From contig CABUUG010000035.1 in assembly GCA_902494605.1 (NCBI GenBank), forward strand, positions 1-14,106: a stretch of DNA of 14,106 nt, read 5' to 3'. A model generated the notes under the pieces. That model made no database searches and was not told the DNA's origin. It worked only from the letters and a program-made list of their open reading frames with translations. Each line of letters begins with the position of its first letter. The stretch's first letter is position 1. Of this stretch, positions 1 through 6,822 are shown in pieces. The position numbers and the translations under genes were made by a program. This DNA is from an uncultured Collinsella sp. (GTDB lineage: Bacteria; Actinomycetota; Coriobacteriia; Coriobacteriales; Coriobacteriaceae).

Positions 1-1890
1 GAGCTCGCCATGCGCCGCGGAGAGGCCCCACTCTACATCGTTCACTTTAGTCAGGACGCCGCGCTTGCCACGGCACAGTCGCTTGCCAACTTTGGCATCG
101 CTAGCAAGGAGCAGCGCGAGGCCATCAAAGAAGCAGCAAAGGGAACGAGCTTCTCGACGGCCTTTGGTAAGATTCTCAAACGCCTGCTTGGATGCGGCGT
201 CGGCGTGCACCATGCTGGCATGTTGCCGCGCTATCGCCTGCTGGTCGAGCGCTTGGCGCAGCAGGGCCTGCTGCCCGTCATCTGCGGCACCGATACGCTC
301 GGCGTCGGCATCAACGTACCCATCCACACCGTGGTACTCACCGCGCTCACCAAGTTCGACGGCTACAAGATGCGTCGCCTGCGCGCCCGCGAGTTCCATC
401 AGATTGCCGGTCGCGCCGGCCGCTCGGGCTTCGATACCGAGGGCATGGTCATCGCCGAGGCCCCGGAGCACGAGATCGAGAACGCCAAACTCATGGCCAA
501 GGCGGGCGACGACCCCAAGAAGCTCCGCAAGATTAAAAAGAAGAAGGCCCCCGAGGGCTTTGTCACCTGGAACAAGCAGACCTTTGAGCGCCTGATCGAG
601 ACGCAGCCCGAGACGCTCAAGCCGCGCCTGCGCATCACGCACTCCATGGTGATTAGCGTGGTCGAGCAGGGCGGCGATGCCCGAGCCCGCGTACACGACC
701 TCATCGAGACGAGCTTGCAGACCCCCGAGGAAAAGGCCAAGCTCGAGGTTCGCGCCGACGAAATCTTCGCCACGCTCATCGATTCCGGCGTCGTCGTTCG
801 CACCGAGGTGCCGCCCGCACCCGACGCCCCGGCTGACGCCGCGCCAGACATCGACTATGCACTGACGGTCGATCTGCCCGAGGACTTTGCGCTCGACCAG
901 CCGCTCTCGCCGTTTTTGCTTGCCGCGCTGGAGCTGCTCGATCCCGAGAGTGAGACCTATACCATGGATCTGATCTCGATGGTCGAGGCAACGCTCGAGG
1001 ACCCCAAGCAGGTATTGCGCGCGCAGGAGCGCGCCGCGCGCGACCGCGCGATGGCCGAAATGAAGGCTGACGGCGTCGAATATGAGGAACGCCTGGAGCG
1101 CATTCAGGACGTCACCTACGAAAAGCCGCTCGAGGACTTGCTCGATGCCGCCTTCGACAAGTACTGCCAAGAAGTACCTTGGGCCAACGACTACCAGCTC
1201 TCGCCCAAGAGCGTCCTGCGCGACATGCTGGAGAGCGCGAGCGACTTTAAGGGCTATATCCAAAAGCTCGGCATCGCCCGCTCCGAGGGCATTTTGCTGC
1301 GTTACCTGGCAGAGGCCTACCGTTCACTCGACCGCACCGTGCCCATCGAGAAGCGCGACGAGCGCCTGCGCGACATTATCTCGTGGCTGGGCTTTGTGGT
1401 GCGCTCGGTCGACTCGAGTCTGGTGGACGAGTGGGAGAACGCCGGCAACCCGGCAGCCCTCGACGCCGCGCCGCCGCAGGGCATCGACGAGGTCGTGGCG
1501 GACCGCCGCGGCTGCACGTTGTTGGTGCGCAACGCGCTCTTCCGCCGCGTGACCCTTGCCGCCCGCGAGCACGTTCGCGACCTGGGCGAACTCGACGAGG
1601 ACTGGGGCATGAGCGAGATCCGCTGGCAAAAAGCACTCGACGCTTACCACGAGCAGCACGAGGAAATCCTCACCGACGGAGATGCCCGCAGCGCCGCGAT
1701 GTTTTCCATTGACGAGTCCGACGAGAAGACCGCGCACGTATGGCACGTGCACCAGATCTTTGCCGACGAGGATGGCGACCACGACTTTGGCATCATGGGC
1801 GATGTCGACCTGGACGCCACGCAAGACGGCGGCGAGGTCATCTTCAAAAACTACCGTGTCGGCTTTATCGAGGACCTGCTCGAAGACTAG
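1..1890 (+). CDS. Ski2-like DEAD/DEAH-box helicase with DUF3516-like C-terminus (5' end missing)
   Basis: Reading frame 1 is open to the window edge, so the ATG at position 10 is internal and the gene begins upstream. Seen, counting that ATG as residue 1: a helicase C-terminal lobe with VGVHHAG near residues 64-70, GTDTLGVGINVP near 93-104 (motif V) and QIAGRAGRSGFD near 131-142 (motif VI, with both arginines of the finger region). These are typical of the Ski2/Mtr4 superfamily 2 helicases. About 450 further residues, rich in Asp and Glu, follow; their length and position match the DUF3516 region of actinobacterial helicases of this type. Walker A and B motifs must lie upstream of the window. 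Family knowledge suggests ATP-driven unwinding of RNA or structured nucleic acid in the cytoplasm; the substrate of this group is not established. Third positions are strongly G/C, as in a resident gene. The stop TAG is 21 bases before a terminator stem. Confidence 0.9.
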   Translation, partial: ELAMRRGEAPLYIVHFSQDAALATAQSLANFGIASKEQREAIKEAAKGTSFSTAFGKILKRLLGCGVGVHHAGMLPRYRLLVERLAQQGLLPVICGTDTLGVGINVPIHTVVLTALTKFDGYKMRRLRAREFHQIAGRAGRSGFDTEGMVIAEAPEHEIENAKLMAKAGDDPKKLRKIKKKKAPEGFVTWNKQTFERLIETQPETLKPRLRITHSMVISVVEQGGDARARVHDLIETSLQTPEEKAKLEVRADEIFATLIDSGVVVRTEVPPAPDAPADAAPDIDYALTVDLPEDFALDQPLSPFLLAALELLDPESETYTMDLISMVEATLEDPKQVLRAQERAARDRAMAEMKADGVEYEERLERIQDVTYEKPLEDLLDAAFDKYCQEVPWANDYQLSPKSVLRDMLESASDFKGYIQKLGIARSEGILLRYLAEAYRSLDRTVPIEKRDERLRDIISWLGFVVRSVDSSLVDEWENAGNPAALDAAPPQGIDEVVADRRGCTLLVRNALFRRVTLAAREHVRDLGELDEDWGMSEIRWQKALDAYHEQHEEILTDGDARSAAMFSIDESDEKTAHVWHVHQIFADEDGDHDFGIMGDVDLDATQDGGEVIFKNYRVGFIEDLLED

Positions 1891-1911
1891 CCGAACTTAC
1901 CGGAACGAAAC

Positions 1912-1945
1912 GGGGCCGCTGGCAATATCGCCAGCGGCCCCACTT
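1912..1945. terminator. Bidirectional intrinsic terminator between convergent genes
   Basis: A perfect 12-bp stem, GGGGCCGCTGGC (1912-1923) and GCCAGCGGCCCC (1930-1941), with a 6-base loop. On the + strand it is followed by ACTTTTGC, on the - strand by GTTTCGTTCC. It lies between the helicase stop (1890) and the DUF2130 stop (1965), which are convergent, so it most likely ends transcription from both sides. Confidence 0.85.
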
Positions 1946-1964
1946 TTGCACTATACGCTATGCC

Positions 1965-3722
1965 TTACTCGGCATCCTCGACCTCATACGAATCCGCCTC
2001 GGCGGGCTCATCGTTTGCCCCTGTCGCAGCCCCGCGCGCCTCGTCAAACGCCGCCTTCATGGTCTTGTTGCCCCAGGTAAGCTTGCGAATGGTAAGATCG
2101 TCGGCCTTCTTGTTGGCTAGACGTAAATTGTTCTCGGAGGACAGCAATGCCTCCTTGGTTTTCTGCAGATGGCTAATCGTCTTGTCAATCTCCTCGATCG
2201 CCGTCTGGAACTTACGGCTCGCAAGCTCATAGTTGCGGCCGAAGTCGTTCTTGAACTTCTCCATCTTGGCCTCGAAGTTCGTGACGTCGATGTTCTGCTG
2301 CTTGTACTCCGCCAGCTCCTGCTTATAGCGCAGCGAACCCATGGCGGCGTTGCGCAGCAGCGTGATCATGGGAATGAAGAACTGCGGGCGGATCACGTAC
2401 ATCTTCTCATAGCGGTAACTCACGTCGACTATCCCTGCGTTATAGAGCTCGCTTTCGGGCTCGAGCAGTGTGCAGAGCACCGCGTACTCACAGCCTTTCT
2501 GGCGACGATCGTGATCGAGTTTCTTAAAGAAGTCCTCGTTTTTGTGCTTGGTCGCGGTCTCGTCGTTCTCGTTTTTCATCTCGAACATAATCGAAATGAC
2601 CTCGTTACCGCTTGCGTCGCACTCGCGGAAGATAAAGTCGCCCTTGGTGCCCTCGGACGCATCGTTATCCTTCTCGAAGTACGCGTTAGGAAACGCCGTC
2701 ATGCGCAGACGGTTAAACTCGGTCTCGCAGTGCTGCTCGAGCGACTCGCCCACCATCTTGGTGGACAGGCGGACCTTCATGTCCTTAAGGCGCTCAATCT
2801 CTTCGTCCTTGTAGCGAATCAGGTCATCGCTCGCGCGCTTGGCCTGCGCAAGCTCGAGCTCGTGTGCCGCCTTGGCTTGCTCCTCGCGAGAATCGCGCAC
2901 CGCCAGCTCGCTCGTCAGCTTGGCACGTGCCTCATCGCGCTCTCGTTCCGCCGCGGCGACCGCCTCTGACAGGTTCATTTTTGCCATCAGTTCCTGCTCG
3001 CGCAGCTGGGCACGCAGGCCCTCGGCCTCTTGCTCGGACTGAGCCTTTGCGGCGGAAAACTTCTCTTGCACCTTCGCGCGATAGTCAGCAAGCGCGCGCT
3101 CGGCCTCGCTGCGAGCGGCATCGAGCTCACGCTGCGACTCTGCCGCGGCAGCGGCAAGCGCCATCTCCTGGGCCTTGTCCGCCGCGGCAAGCCTGGCCTG
3201 CAGCTCGGCAATCTGAGCGTCGCGTGCAGCTAAATCGTTTTGAGCAGCGTTGCGCGCCGCCGACTCGGCAAGCTTTGCTTCGTCATCTTTGCGCCCAAGC
3301 TGCGCACGCAGGCTATCAATCTCACGCTGGAGTTCGGCATTTTCCTTTTGAGCATTGGCTCGTGCCTCTACCGCCGCGCGCTGGCTTGCACTCTCGCGCT
3401 CTGCGGCAGCGCCCTCGAGCTTAGCGCGCAGCTCGGCAAGCTCAGCATCGCGCTTGGCAACCTCTTGCGCCAGTTTCTGATCCGCAGTGTTCTTCTGCTC
3501 GACAAGCTGAGCGTTGCGCTGAGACTCTGCCTTTTGCAAGGCAGCCGTCGAACGCGAGCGCTCAAGCTCCAGCGCTTGCTCGCCCTCGCGCTGGACTGCC
3601 TTCACACGCTCGTCCAGGTCGCGCGAAAACTCGGCATCGCGTACTTGCTTGACGATATCCGCATAGCCGGACGCATCGACCTTAAAAACTTCGCCGCAAT
3701 GCGGGCACTTAATCTCGTTCAT
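1965..3722 (-). CDS. DUF2130 family protein: CxxC N-terminus, long coiled coil, nuclease-like C-terminal domain
   Basis: 585 residues. The N-terminus has a single CPHC pair (C6, C9), a zinc-ribbon-like start. Residues about 30-325 are a long Ala/Glu/Arg/Gln-rich region with coiled-coil character. From about 330 the sequence matches my recollection of DUF2130 (STKMVGESLEQHCE, then FPNAYFEKDND). In that domain G361-D362 is followed by E381-M-K383, with KLDHDRRQKGCEYAVL downstream; this has the spacing of a PD-(D/E)XK nuclease core, so nuclease ancestry is inferred, not shown. The start ATG has GAGGAG five bases upstream, and the same GAGGAGCTGCTATG leader occurs at the HIRAN gene. It lies downstream of an intrinsic terminator, so it is probably transcribed on its own. 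No partner gene suggests a pathway. The low-complexity coiled coil generates many spurious antisense ORFs. Confidence 0.9.
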   Translation of the reverse strand: MNEIKCPHCGEVFKVDASGYADIVKQVRDAEFSRDLDERVKAVQREGEQALELERSRSTAALQKAESQRNAQLVEQKNTADQKLAQEVAKRDAELAELRAKLEGAAAERESASQRAAVEARANAQKENAELQREIDSLRAQLGRKDDEAKLAESAARNAAQNDLAARDAQIAELQARLAAADKAQEMALAAAAAESQRELDAARSEAERALADYRAKVQEKFSAAKAQSEQEAEGLRAQLREQELMAKMNLSEAVAAAERERDEARAKLTSELAVRDSREEQAKAAHELELAQAKRASDDLIRYKDEEIERLKDMKVRLSTKMVGESLEQHCETEFNRLRMTAFPNAYFEKDNDASEGTKGDFIFRECDASGNEVISIMFEMKNENDETATKHKNEDFFKKLDHDRRQKGCEYAVLCTLLEPESELYNAGIVDVSYRYEKMYVIRPQFFIPMITLLRNAAMGSLRYKQELAEYKQQNIDVTNFEAKMEKFKNDFGRNYELASRKFQTAIEEIDKTISHLQKTKEALLSSENNLRLANKKADDLTIRKLTWGNKTMKAAFDEARGAATGANDEPAEADSYEVEDAE

Positions 3723-3786
3723 AGCAGCTCCTCGATGGACGCAAATTTCGACCGCCTACACTCTACCGCGCCGCACGGACAAAAAA

Positions 3787-3815
3787 GGCGCCGCCGCCAT
3801 AATGGCAACGGCGCC
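3787..3815 (-). terminator. Intrinsic terminator of the metallophosphoesterase operon
   Basis: On the - strand GGCGCCG ... CGGCGCC forms a 7-bp stem, with an inner 4-bp stem (TGGC/GCCA) beyond a 2x2 mismatch. It is followed directly by six T residues (complement of A3781-3786). This is a classic Rho-independent terminator. It follows the metallophosphoesterase gene and separates it from the DUF2130 gene downstream. Confidence 0.85.
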
Positions 3816-3817
3816 AG

Positions 3818-3854
3818 AACCACCACAAAGGTGCCTGTCCCCTTTGTGGTGGTT
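3818..3854. repeat. REP-like palindrome with GGGAC-containing loop
   Basis: A perfect 14-bp inverted repeat, AACCACCACAAAGG (3818-3831) and CCTTTGTGGTGGTT (3841-3854), with a 9-base loop. Read on the - strand the loop region is GGGGACAGGCACC. The GGGAC core recurs three times at 13714-13771 next to other palindromes, which suggests a REP-type repeat family. It lies just upstream of the terminator in the - strand direction. It could add to termination, but it has no T-run of its own. Confidence 0.65.
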
Positions 3855-3872
3855 TGAGTGACAGTTTGAAAA

Positions 3873-4418
3873 TTACAGTCCAAAATAGCCGAGGATTTGA
3901 TCACGACTTACGGGCTTGTAGTCATTGGCGTCGAGGCCCACATCGTAGCGGTAAATGGGGCGCTCGCGATCGCGGTTGCGTGCGTTGGTGCGGTCACCCC
4001 TGCTGTGGATATGCCCATGCAGCATAATGGCGCCACGTGCCTTGCCGTTCCAGCTGAGCATGGGGTAGTGGCTCATCACCAGACGATGACCCTTGGCATA
4101 GCCGGGAGCAATCTCCAGGTAATCGCGCACGTCTTCCCAAATTTGCGGGGCGTCGGGATCTTCCCAGTCGCCGTCATGGTTACCGCGGATGAGCGTCGCA
4201 TTCTTGCATTCGATACGCTCGCGCAGGCGCACCGCCTCCGCCATGGGCAAGCGATACGTAAAGTCTCCCAGGATATAGAGGCGGTCGTCCGCAGCCACGC
4301 ACTCATTGATGGCATCGATGACCTTGCGGTTCATCTCCTCGACCGAATCAAACGGTCGATCCATGTCGTGCAAGATATTCGTATCGCCCAGGTGCAGGTC
4401 GGCGGTAAACCACATCAT
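3873..4418 (-). CDS. Metallophosphoesterase (calcineurin-like phosphoesterase family)
   Basis: 181 residues, compact for the family. All the metal-ligand blocks are visible in order: ADLHLG with D7 and H9, GDF with D52, RGNHD with N80 and H81, SHYP with H117, and HGHIH with H134, H136 and H138. This arrangement binds two metal ions and hydrolyses phosphomonoesters or phosphodiesters; the substrate cannot be told from sequence. There is no signal peptide, so it should be cytoplasmic. Two consecutive ATG codons begin the frame. The first is preferred, because GAGG lies 9 bases upstream of it. It is the last gene of a probable operon with the small acidic protein and the HIRAN protein, ending at a REP-like hairpin and a terminator. 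It resembles small single-domain phosphoesterases often annotated only as metallophosphoesterase. Confidence 0.9.
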   Translation of the reverse strand: MMWFTADLHLGDTNILHDMDRPFDSVEEMNRKVIDAINECVAADDRLYILGDFTYRLPMAEAVRLRERIECKNATLIRGNHDGDWEDPDAPQIWEDVRDYLEIAPGYAKGHRLVMSHYPMLSWNGKARGAIMLHGHIHSRGDRTNARNRDRERPIYRYDVGLDANDYKPVSRDQILGYFGL

Positions 4419-4484
4419 CGTCTATGCCCTCATTTCGCAATGCATCCAACTCGTGCTAAGTATACAGACACAGCGATGCGGCGG

Positions 4485-4664
4485 TTAGCCAAAGAGCCCG
4501 CCGAACAGTCCGCGGCGGCACTCGTCCTTTTTATTCGAACCTTTGCCCTGGGCGTTCTTATCCTTTTGCTTTTTGCGATCCTGCTCCAGCTCATCGTCAT
4601 CGAGTAGCATATCCCACTCAAACGGATCATCCGTCAAATCGAACAGGTCATCGTCGTCAAGAAT
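4485..4664 (-). CDS. Small acidic/lysine-rich protein, probable ATT start
   Basis: A 59-codon frame with no ATG or GTG at its head. It begins after the HIRAN stop with AAGGGAGG (complement of 4670-4677), a 5-base spacer, then ATT. The product starts with an acidic block (LDDDDLFDLTDDPFEWD), continues with a Lys/Gln-rich middle (DRKKQKDKNAQGKGSNKK) and ends RRGLFGGLFG. The strong ribosome binding site at ideal spacing, the codon pattern and the position between two co-directed genes argue that it is real. If ATT is not used, an ATG at 4608-4610 would give 41 residues. The frame is the same as that of the HIRAN gene, with only TAA and five sense codons between. ATT starts are rare but known (infC in E. 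coli). Function unknown; no domain recognised. Confidence 0.55.
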   Translation of the reverse strand: MLDDDDLFDLTDDPFEWDMLLDDDELEQDRKKQKDKNAQGKGSNKKDECRRGLFGGLFG

Positions 4665-4682
4665 GGCAGCCTCCCTTACCGA

Positions 4683-5009
4683 TTAGCGGGCATCCACCAC
4701 ATAGAGGCCAACGCGCACCTGGTGCCACGGGCTGCGCTCGGGGGCAACCTGTTGCACGCGGGCCTCAAACACGTCCTCGTGGCCGTAATACATCATCAAG
4801 GACAGTGGACCGACCTCGTTTCCCGGAACGTAGCCAAGTTTGGTCTTGCCATAGTAGATCGCAACTGCCTCGGGATCATGGGGATTATCGCGCTCGGCAC
4901 ACAGTGTCAGTTTATCGCCCGCTTTAAGATCGCCTAGGACCAAAGCGCCGTCGGCATATTGAAATCCTGCGATATGAAACGACAGAAGAACACGCGAAGG
5001 CTCGTACAT
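4683..5009 (-). CDS. Stand-alone HIRAN-domain protein
   Basis: 108 residues, essentially one HIRAN domain. Visible signature: FHIAGFQYADG at 11-21, a LKAGDKL strand, ERDNPHDPEAVAIYYG at 39-54 and KLGYVPG at 57-63. The N-P-x-D-x-x-A-V block with the following LGYVP is the hallmark of the family. In eukaryotic HLTF this domain binds 3' DNA ends; in bacteria stand-alone HIRAN proteins are common and mostly uncharacterised, so a nucleic-acid role is inference. The start ATG has GAGGAG five bases upstream. It appears to head an operon with the small acidic protein (18-base gap) and the metallophosphoesterase. No clear promoter was found in 5010-5245. Confidence 0.85.
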   Translation of the reverse strand: MYEPSRVLLSFHIAGFQYADGALVLGDLKAGDKLTLCAERDNPHDPEAVAIYYGKTKLGYVPGNEVGPLSLMMYYGHEDVFEARVQQVAPERSPWHQVRVGLYVVDAR

Positions 5010-5245
5010 AGCAGCTCCTCTAACGGCCGGATAAACCGGTGTGTAACCTTATTGAGAAGTCTACGGTCCCGTGCGGACACAAATACATCCTGTCTGCGTC
5101 CTTCAATCGTTTGCCTCAACGCTTGCGCGACAGAACGCTTGCAGATAAGATAGGAACACGGATGGCACCCGTTGCCGCGGGTCTTGCCAACTCCGATACA
5201 CGTTTTCATCGTGAGAAGTGGCCGTCTTCGCTTACGCGGGGGCGG

Positions 5246-5329
5246 CTATTTCATTCGGCCGATAAACAGACCGAGTTCGATAGCCGCAATCAACAACGCC
5301 AATAACGAAATAACATCGCTTACGTTCAT
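5246..5329 (-). CDS. Hydrophobic 27-residue peptide, possible type I (holin-like) toxin
   Basis: ATG at 5327-5329, stop TAG at 5246-5248. The peptide starts MNVSDVISLLALLIAAI and ends ELGLFIGRMK: a short polar head, about 19 hydrophobic residues able to cross a membrane, and a basic tail. This layout matches small 'putative holin-like toxin' peptides and other type I toxins. AAGGGA lies 7 bases upstream of the ATG, but it is buried in a hairpin (5331-5355) that ends one base before the AUG. Codon use is more AT-rich than in the neighbours. It is encoded between the aldehyde dehydrogenase terminator and the HIRAN gene. Toxicity is inferred from form only. It could instead be a small membrane regulator, or a chance ORF with a good binding site. 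Confidence 0.5.
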   Translation of the reverse strand: MNVSDVISLLALLIAAIELGLFIGRMK

Positions 5330-5330
5330 A

Positions 5331-5355
5331 CCAAATCCCTTCTAAAGGGAGTTGG
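5331..5355 (-). promoter_or_regulatory. Hairpin sequestering the ribosome binding site of the small hydrophobic ORF
   Basis: On the - strand CCAACTCCCTT and AAGGGATTTGG flank a 3-base loop (TAG): 10 of 11 positions pair, with one internal C/T mismatch. The right arm contains the AAGGGA ribosome binding site, and the AUG begins one base after the stem. The stem would block ribosome access in the mRNA, as in several type I toxin messages. Confidence 0.6.
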
Positions 5356-5392
5356 CCCATCCGTGCTCCATAACAGTAGTCTAACGCAAAAT

Positions 5393-5434
5393 GCAGGTAA
5401 TAGGAACACTTGTTCGTATTACCTGCGCCCTTTT
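5393..5434. terminator. Two-way intrinsic terminator after the aldehyde dehydrogenase gene
   Basis: A 10-bp perfect stem GCAGGTAATA (5393-5402) / TATTACCTGC (5417-5426), extended after one mismatch by GAAC/GTTC around a 4-base loop. On the + strand it is followed by GCCCTTTTC, on the - strand by ATTTTGCG. It sits right after the aldehyde dehydrogenase stop (5435). In the + direction it could end an RNA antisense to the small hydrophobic ORF. Confidence 0.75.
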
Positions 5435-6814
5435 CTAATGCACAAACATGCGCACGAACTTGTGCTTCCAGCTTGCGTAGGGCGCATACCGAAACGGCAC
5501 GTCCAGCCAAGTTGCCTTGTTCACGATACTCTTCTTGTGGCTAAACGTATCGAAGCTCTCGCGTCCATGGTACTGCCCCATACCGCTCGCGCCCATGCCG
5601 CCAAAGCCCATATGGCTCGTAGCCAAGTGCATGATCGTGTCGTTGACACAGCCACCGCCAAAGGGCACGTAACGCACGAAGCGCTGCTGAACTGCGCGGT
5701 CCTGACTAAAGATATACAGGGCCAGCGGCGTCGGACGATCCGTAATAAACGCTTCGGCCTCGTCTAGGCTCTCAAACGTCAGCACCGGCAAGATGGGACC
5801 GAAGATCTCCTCCTGCATCACGGCGTCATCGGGGGTCACGCCGTCTAGGATCGTCGGCTCAATCTTGAGCGACGACTCGCGCGCCGTGCCTCCCAGCACG
5901 ACCTTATCGGGATCGATCAGCCCGCGCACGCGCGCAAAATGCTTAGCATTGACGATATGCCCGTAATCCTCGTTATCGAGCGGATGCTCGCCAAACATAC
6001 GGCGGACCTCTTCCTTGATGAGGCCCAGCAGCTCGTCGTGCACGCGCGTATCGACCAGCAGGTAGTCGGGCGCCACGCAGGTCTGCCCTACGTTGAGCCA
6101 TTTGCCAAAGGCGATACGCCGTGCCGCGACCTTCAAGTTTGCCGTCGCATCCACGATGCAGGGGCTCTTGCCGCCCAGCTCAAGCGTCACGGGCGTGAGG
6201 TTTTTACTCGCGCGCTCCATGACGAGCTTGCCGACCGGAACGCTACCGGTAAAGAAGATCTTGTCCCAGCACTCATCGAGCAACGCTTCGTTCTCGGCGC
6301 GCCCGCCCTCGACAACCGTCACCAGGCGCGGATCAAATGCCTCTTCACAGATTTGCTTGAGCACCGCGCTCGATGCCGGAGCATAGGCACTCGGCTTGAT
6401 GACCACGGTATTGCCCGCGGCAAGGGCGCCGGCGAGCGGCTCGAGTGTTAGCAAAAACGGGTAGTTCCACGGAGCCATGATGAGCGTGACGCCATAGGGC
6501 ACGGCTTGCGTTTTGCACACGCTCACGGCGTTAGCGAGGTCGCACGGACGCAGGCGCGGACGACTCCATCGGGCCACATGCGCAATCTGATGTCGAATCT
6601 CGGAAAGCGATGTGCCAATCTCGCACATATAGGCCTCGTCATGCGACTTTCCCAAATCGGTCTTGAGCGCATGAGCGATATCGGCCTCGTGGGCCCGCAC
6701 CGCATCGCGTAAACTCACGAGCGCGCGACGTCGAGCATCGACATCAAACGTGGCGTGCGTCTTAAAGTAGGCGCGCTGATCGCCGACGATGCGCGCAATT
6801 TCCTCGGTGTTCAT
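5435..6814 (-). CDS. NAD(P)-dependent aldehyde dehydrogenase, class 3-like
   Basis: 459 residues, the usual length of the short, class 3-type aldehyde dehydrogenases. It oxidises aldehydes to carboxylates with NAD(P)+. Visible motifs: MAPWNYPF near 113-120 (cofactor site), a GSVPVGK segment, TLELGGKSP with the general base E212, and GQTCVAPDY with the catalytic nucleophile C246. The C-terminus has the FGGMGASGMGQYHG segment typical of the class. AGGAGG lies 4 bases before the ATG and overlaps the TAG stop of the alcohol dehydrogenase upstream, so the two are co-transcribed and probably translationally coupled. The pair would take an alcohol or an aldehyde through to an acid; the true substrate is unknown. 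A terminator lies immediately downstream. Confidence 0.92.
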   Translation of the reverse strand: MNTEEIARIVGDQRAYFKTHATFDVDARRRALVSLRDAVRAHEADIAHALKTDLGKSHDEAYMCEIGTSLSEIRHQIAHVARWSRPRLRPCDLANAVSVCKTQAVPYGVTLIMAPWNYPFLLTLEPLAGALAAGNTVVIKPSAYAPASSAVLKQICEEAFDPRLVTVVEGGRAENEALLDECWDKIFFTGSVPVGKLVMERASKNLTPVTLELGGKSPCIVDATANLKVAARRIAFGKWLNVGQTCVAPDYLLVDTRVHDELLGLIKEEVRRMFGEHPLDNEDYGHIVNAKHFARVRGLIDPDKVVLGGTARESSLKIEPTILDGVTPDDAVMQEEIFGPILPVLTFESLDEAEAFITDRPTPLALYIFSQDRAVQQRFVRYVPFGGGCVNDTIMHLATSHMGFGGMGASGMGQYHGRESFDTFSHKKSIVNKATWLDVPFRYAPYASWKHKFVRMFVH

Positions 6815-6822
6815 GGACCCTC

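Noticed and set aside
4934..5209. 91-codon ORF on the - strand (starts MKTCIGVGK)
   Set aside because: It overlaps the start of the HIRAN gene in another frame, has no good ribosome binding site and shows no motif. The HIRAN start and its binding site are far better supported, so 5010-5245 is left without a gene.
5221..5248. GCCGTC/GGCGGC stem as terminator of the small hydrophobic ORF
   Set aside because: It needs a G-U pair, overlaps the stop codon and has no T-run in the transcript direction.
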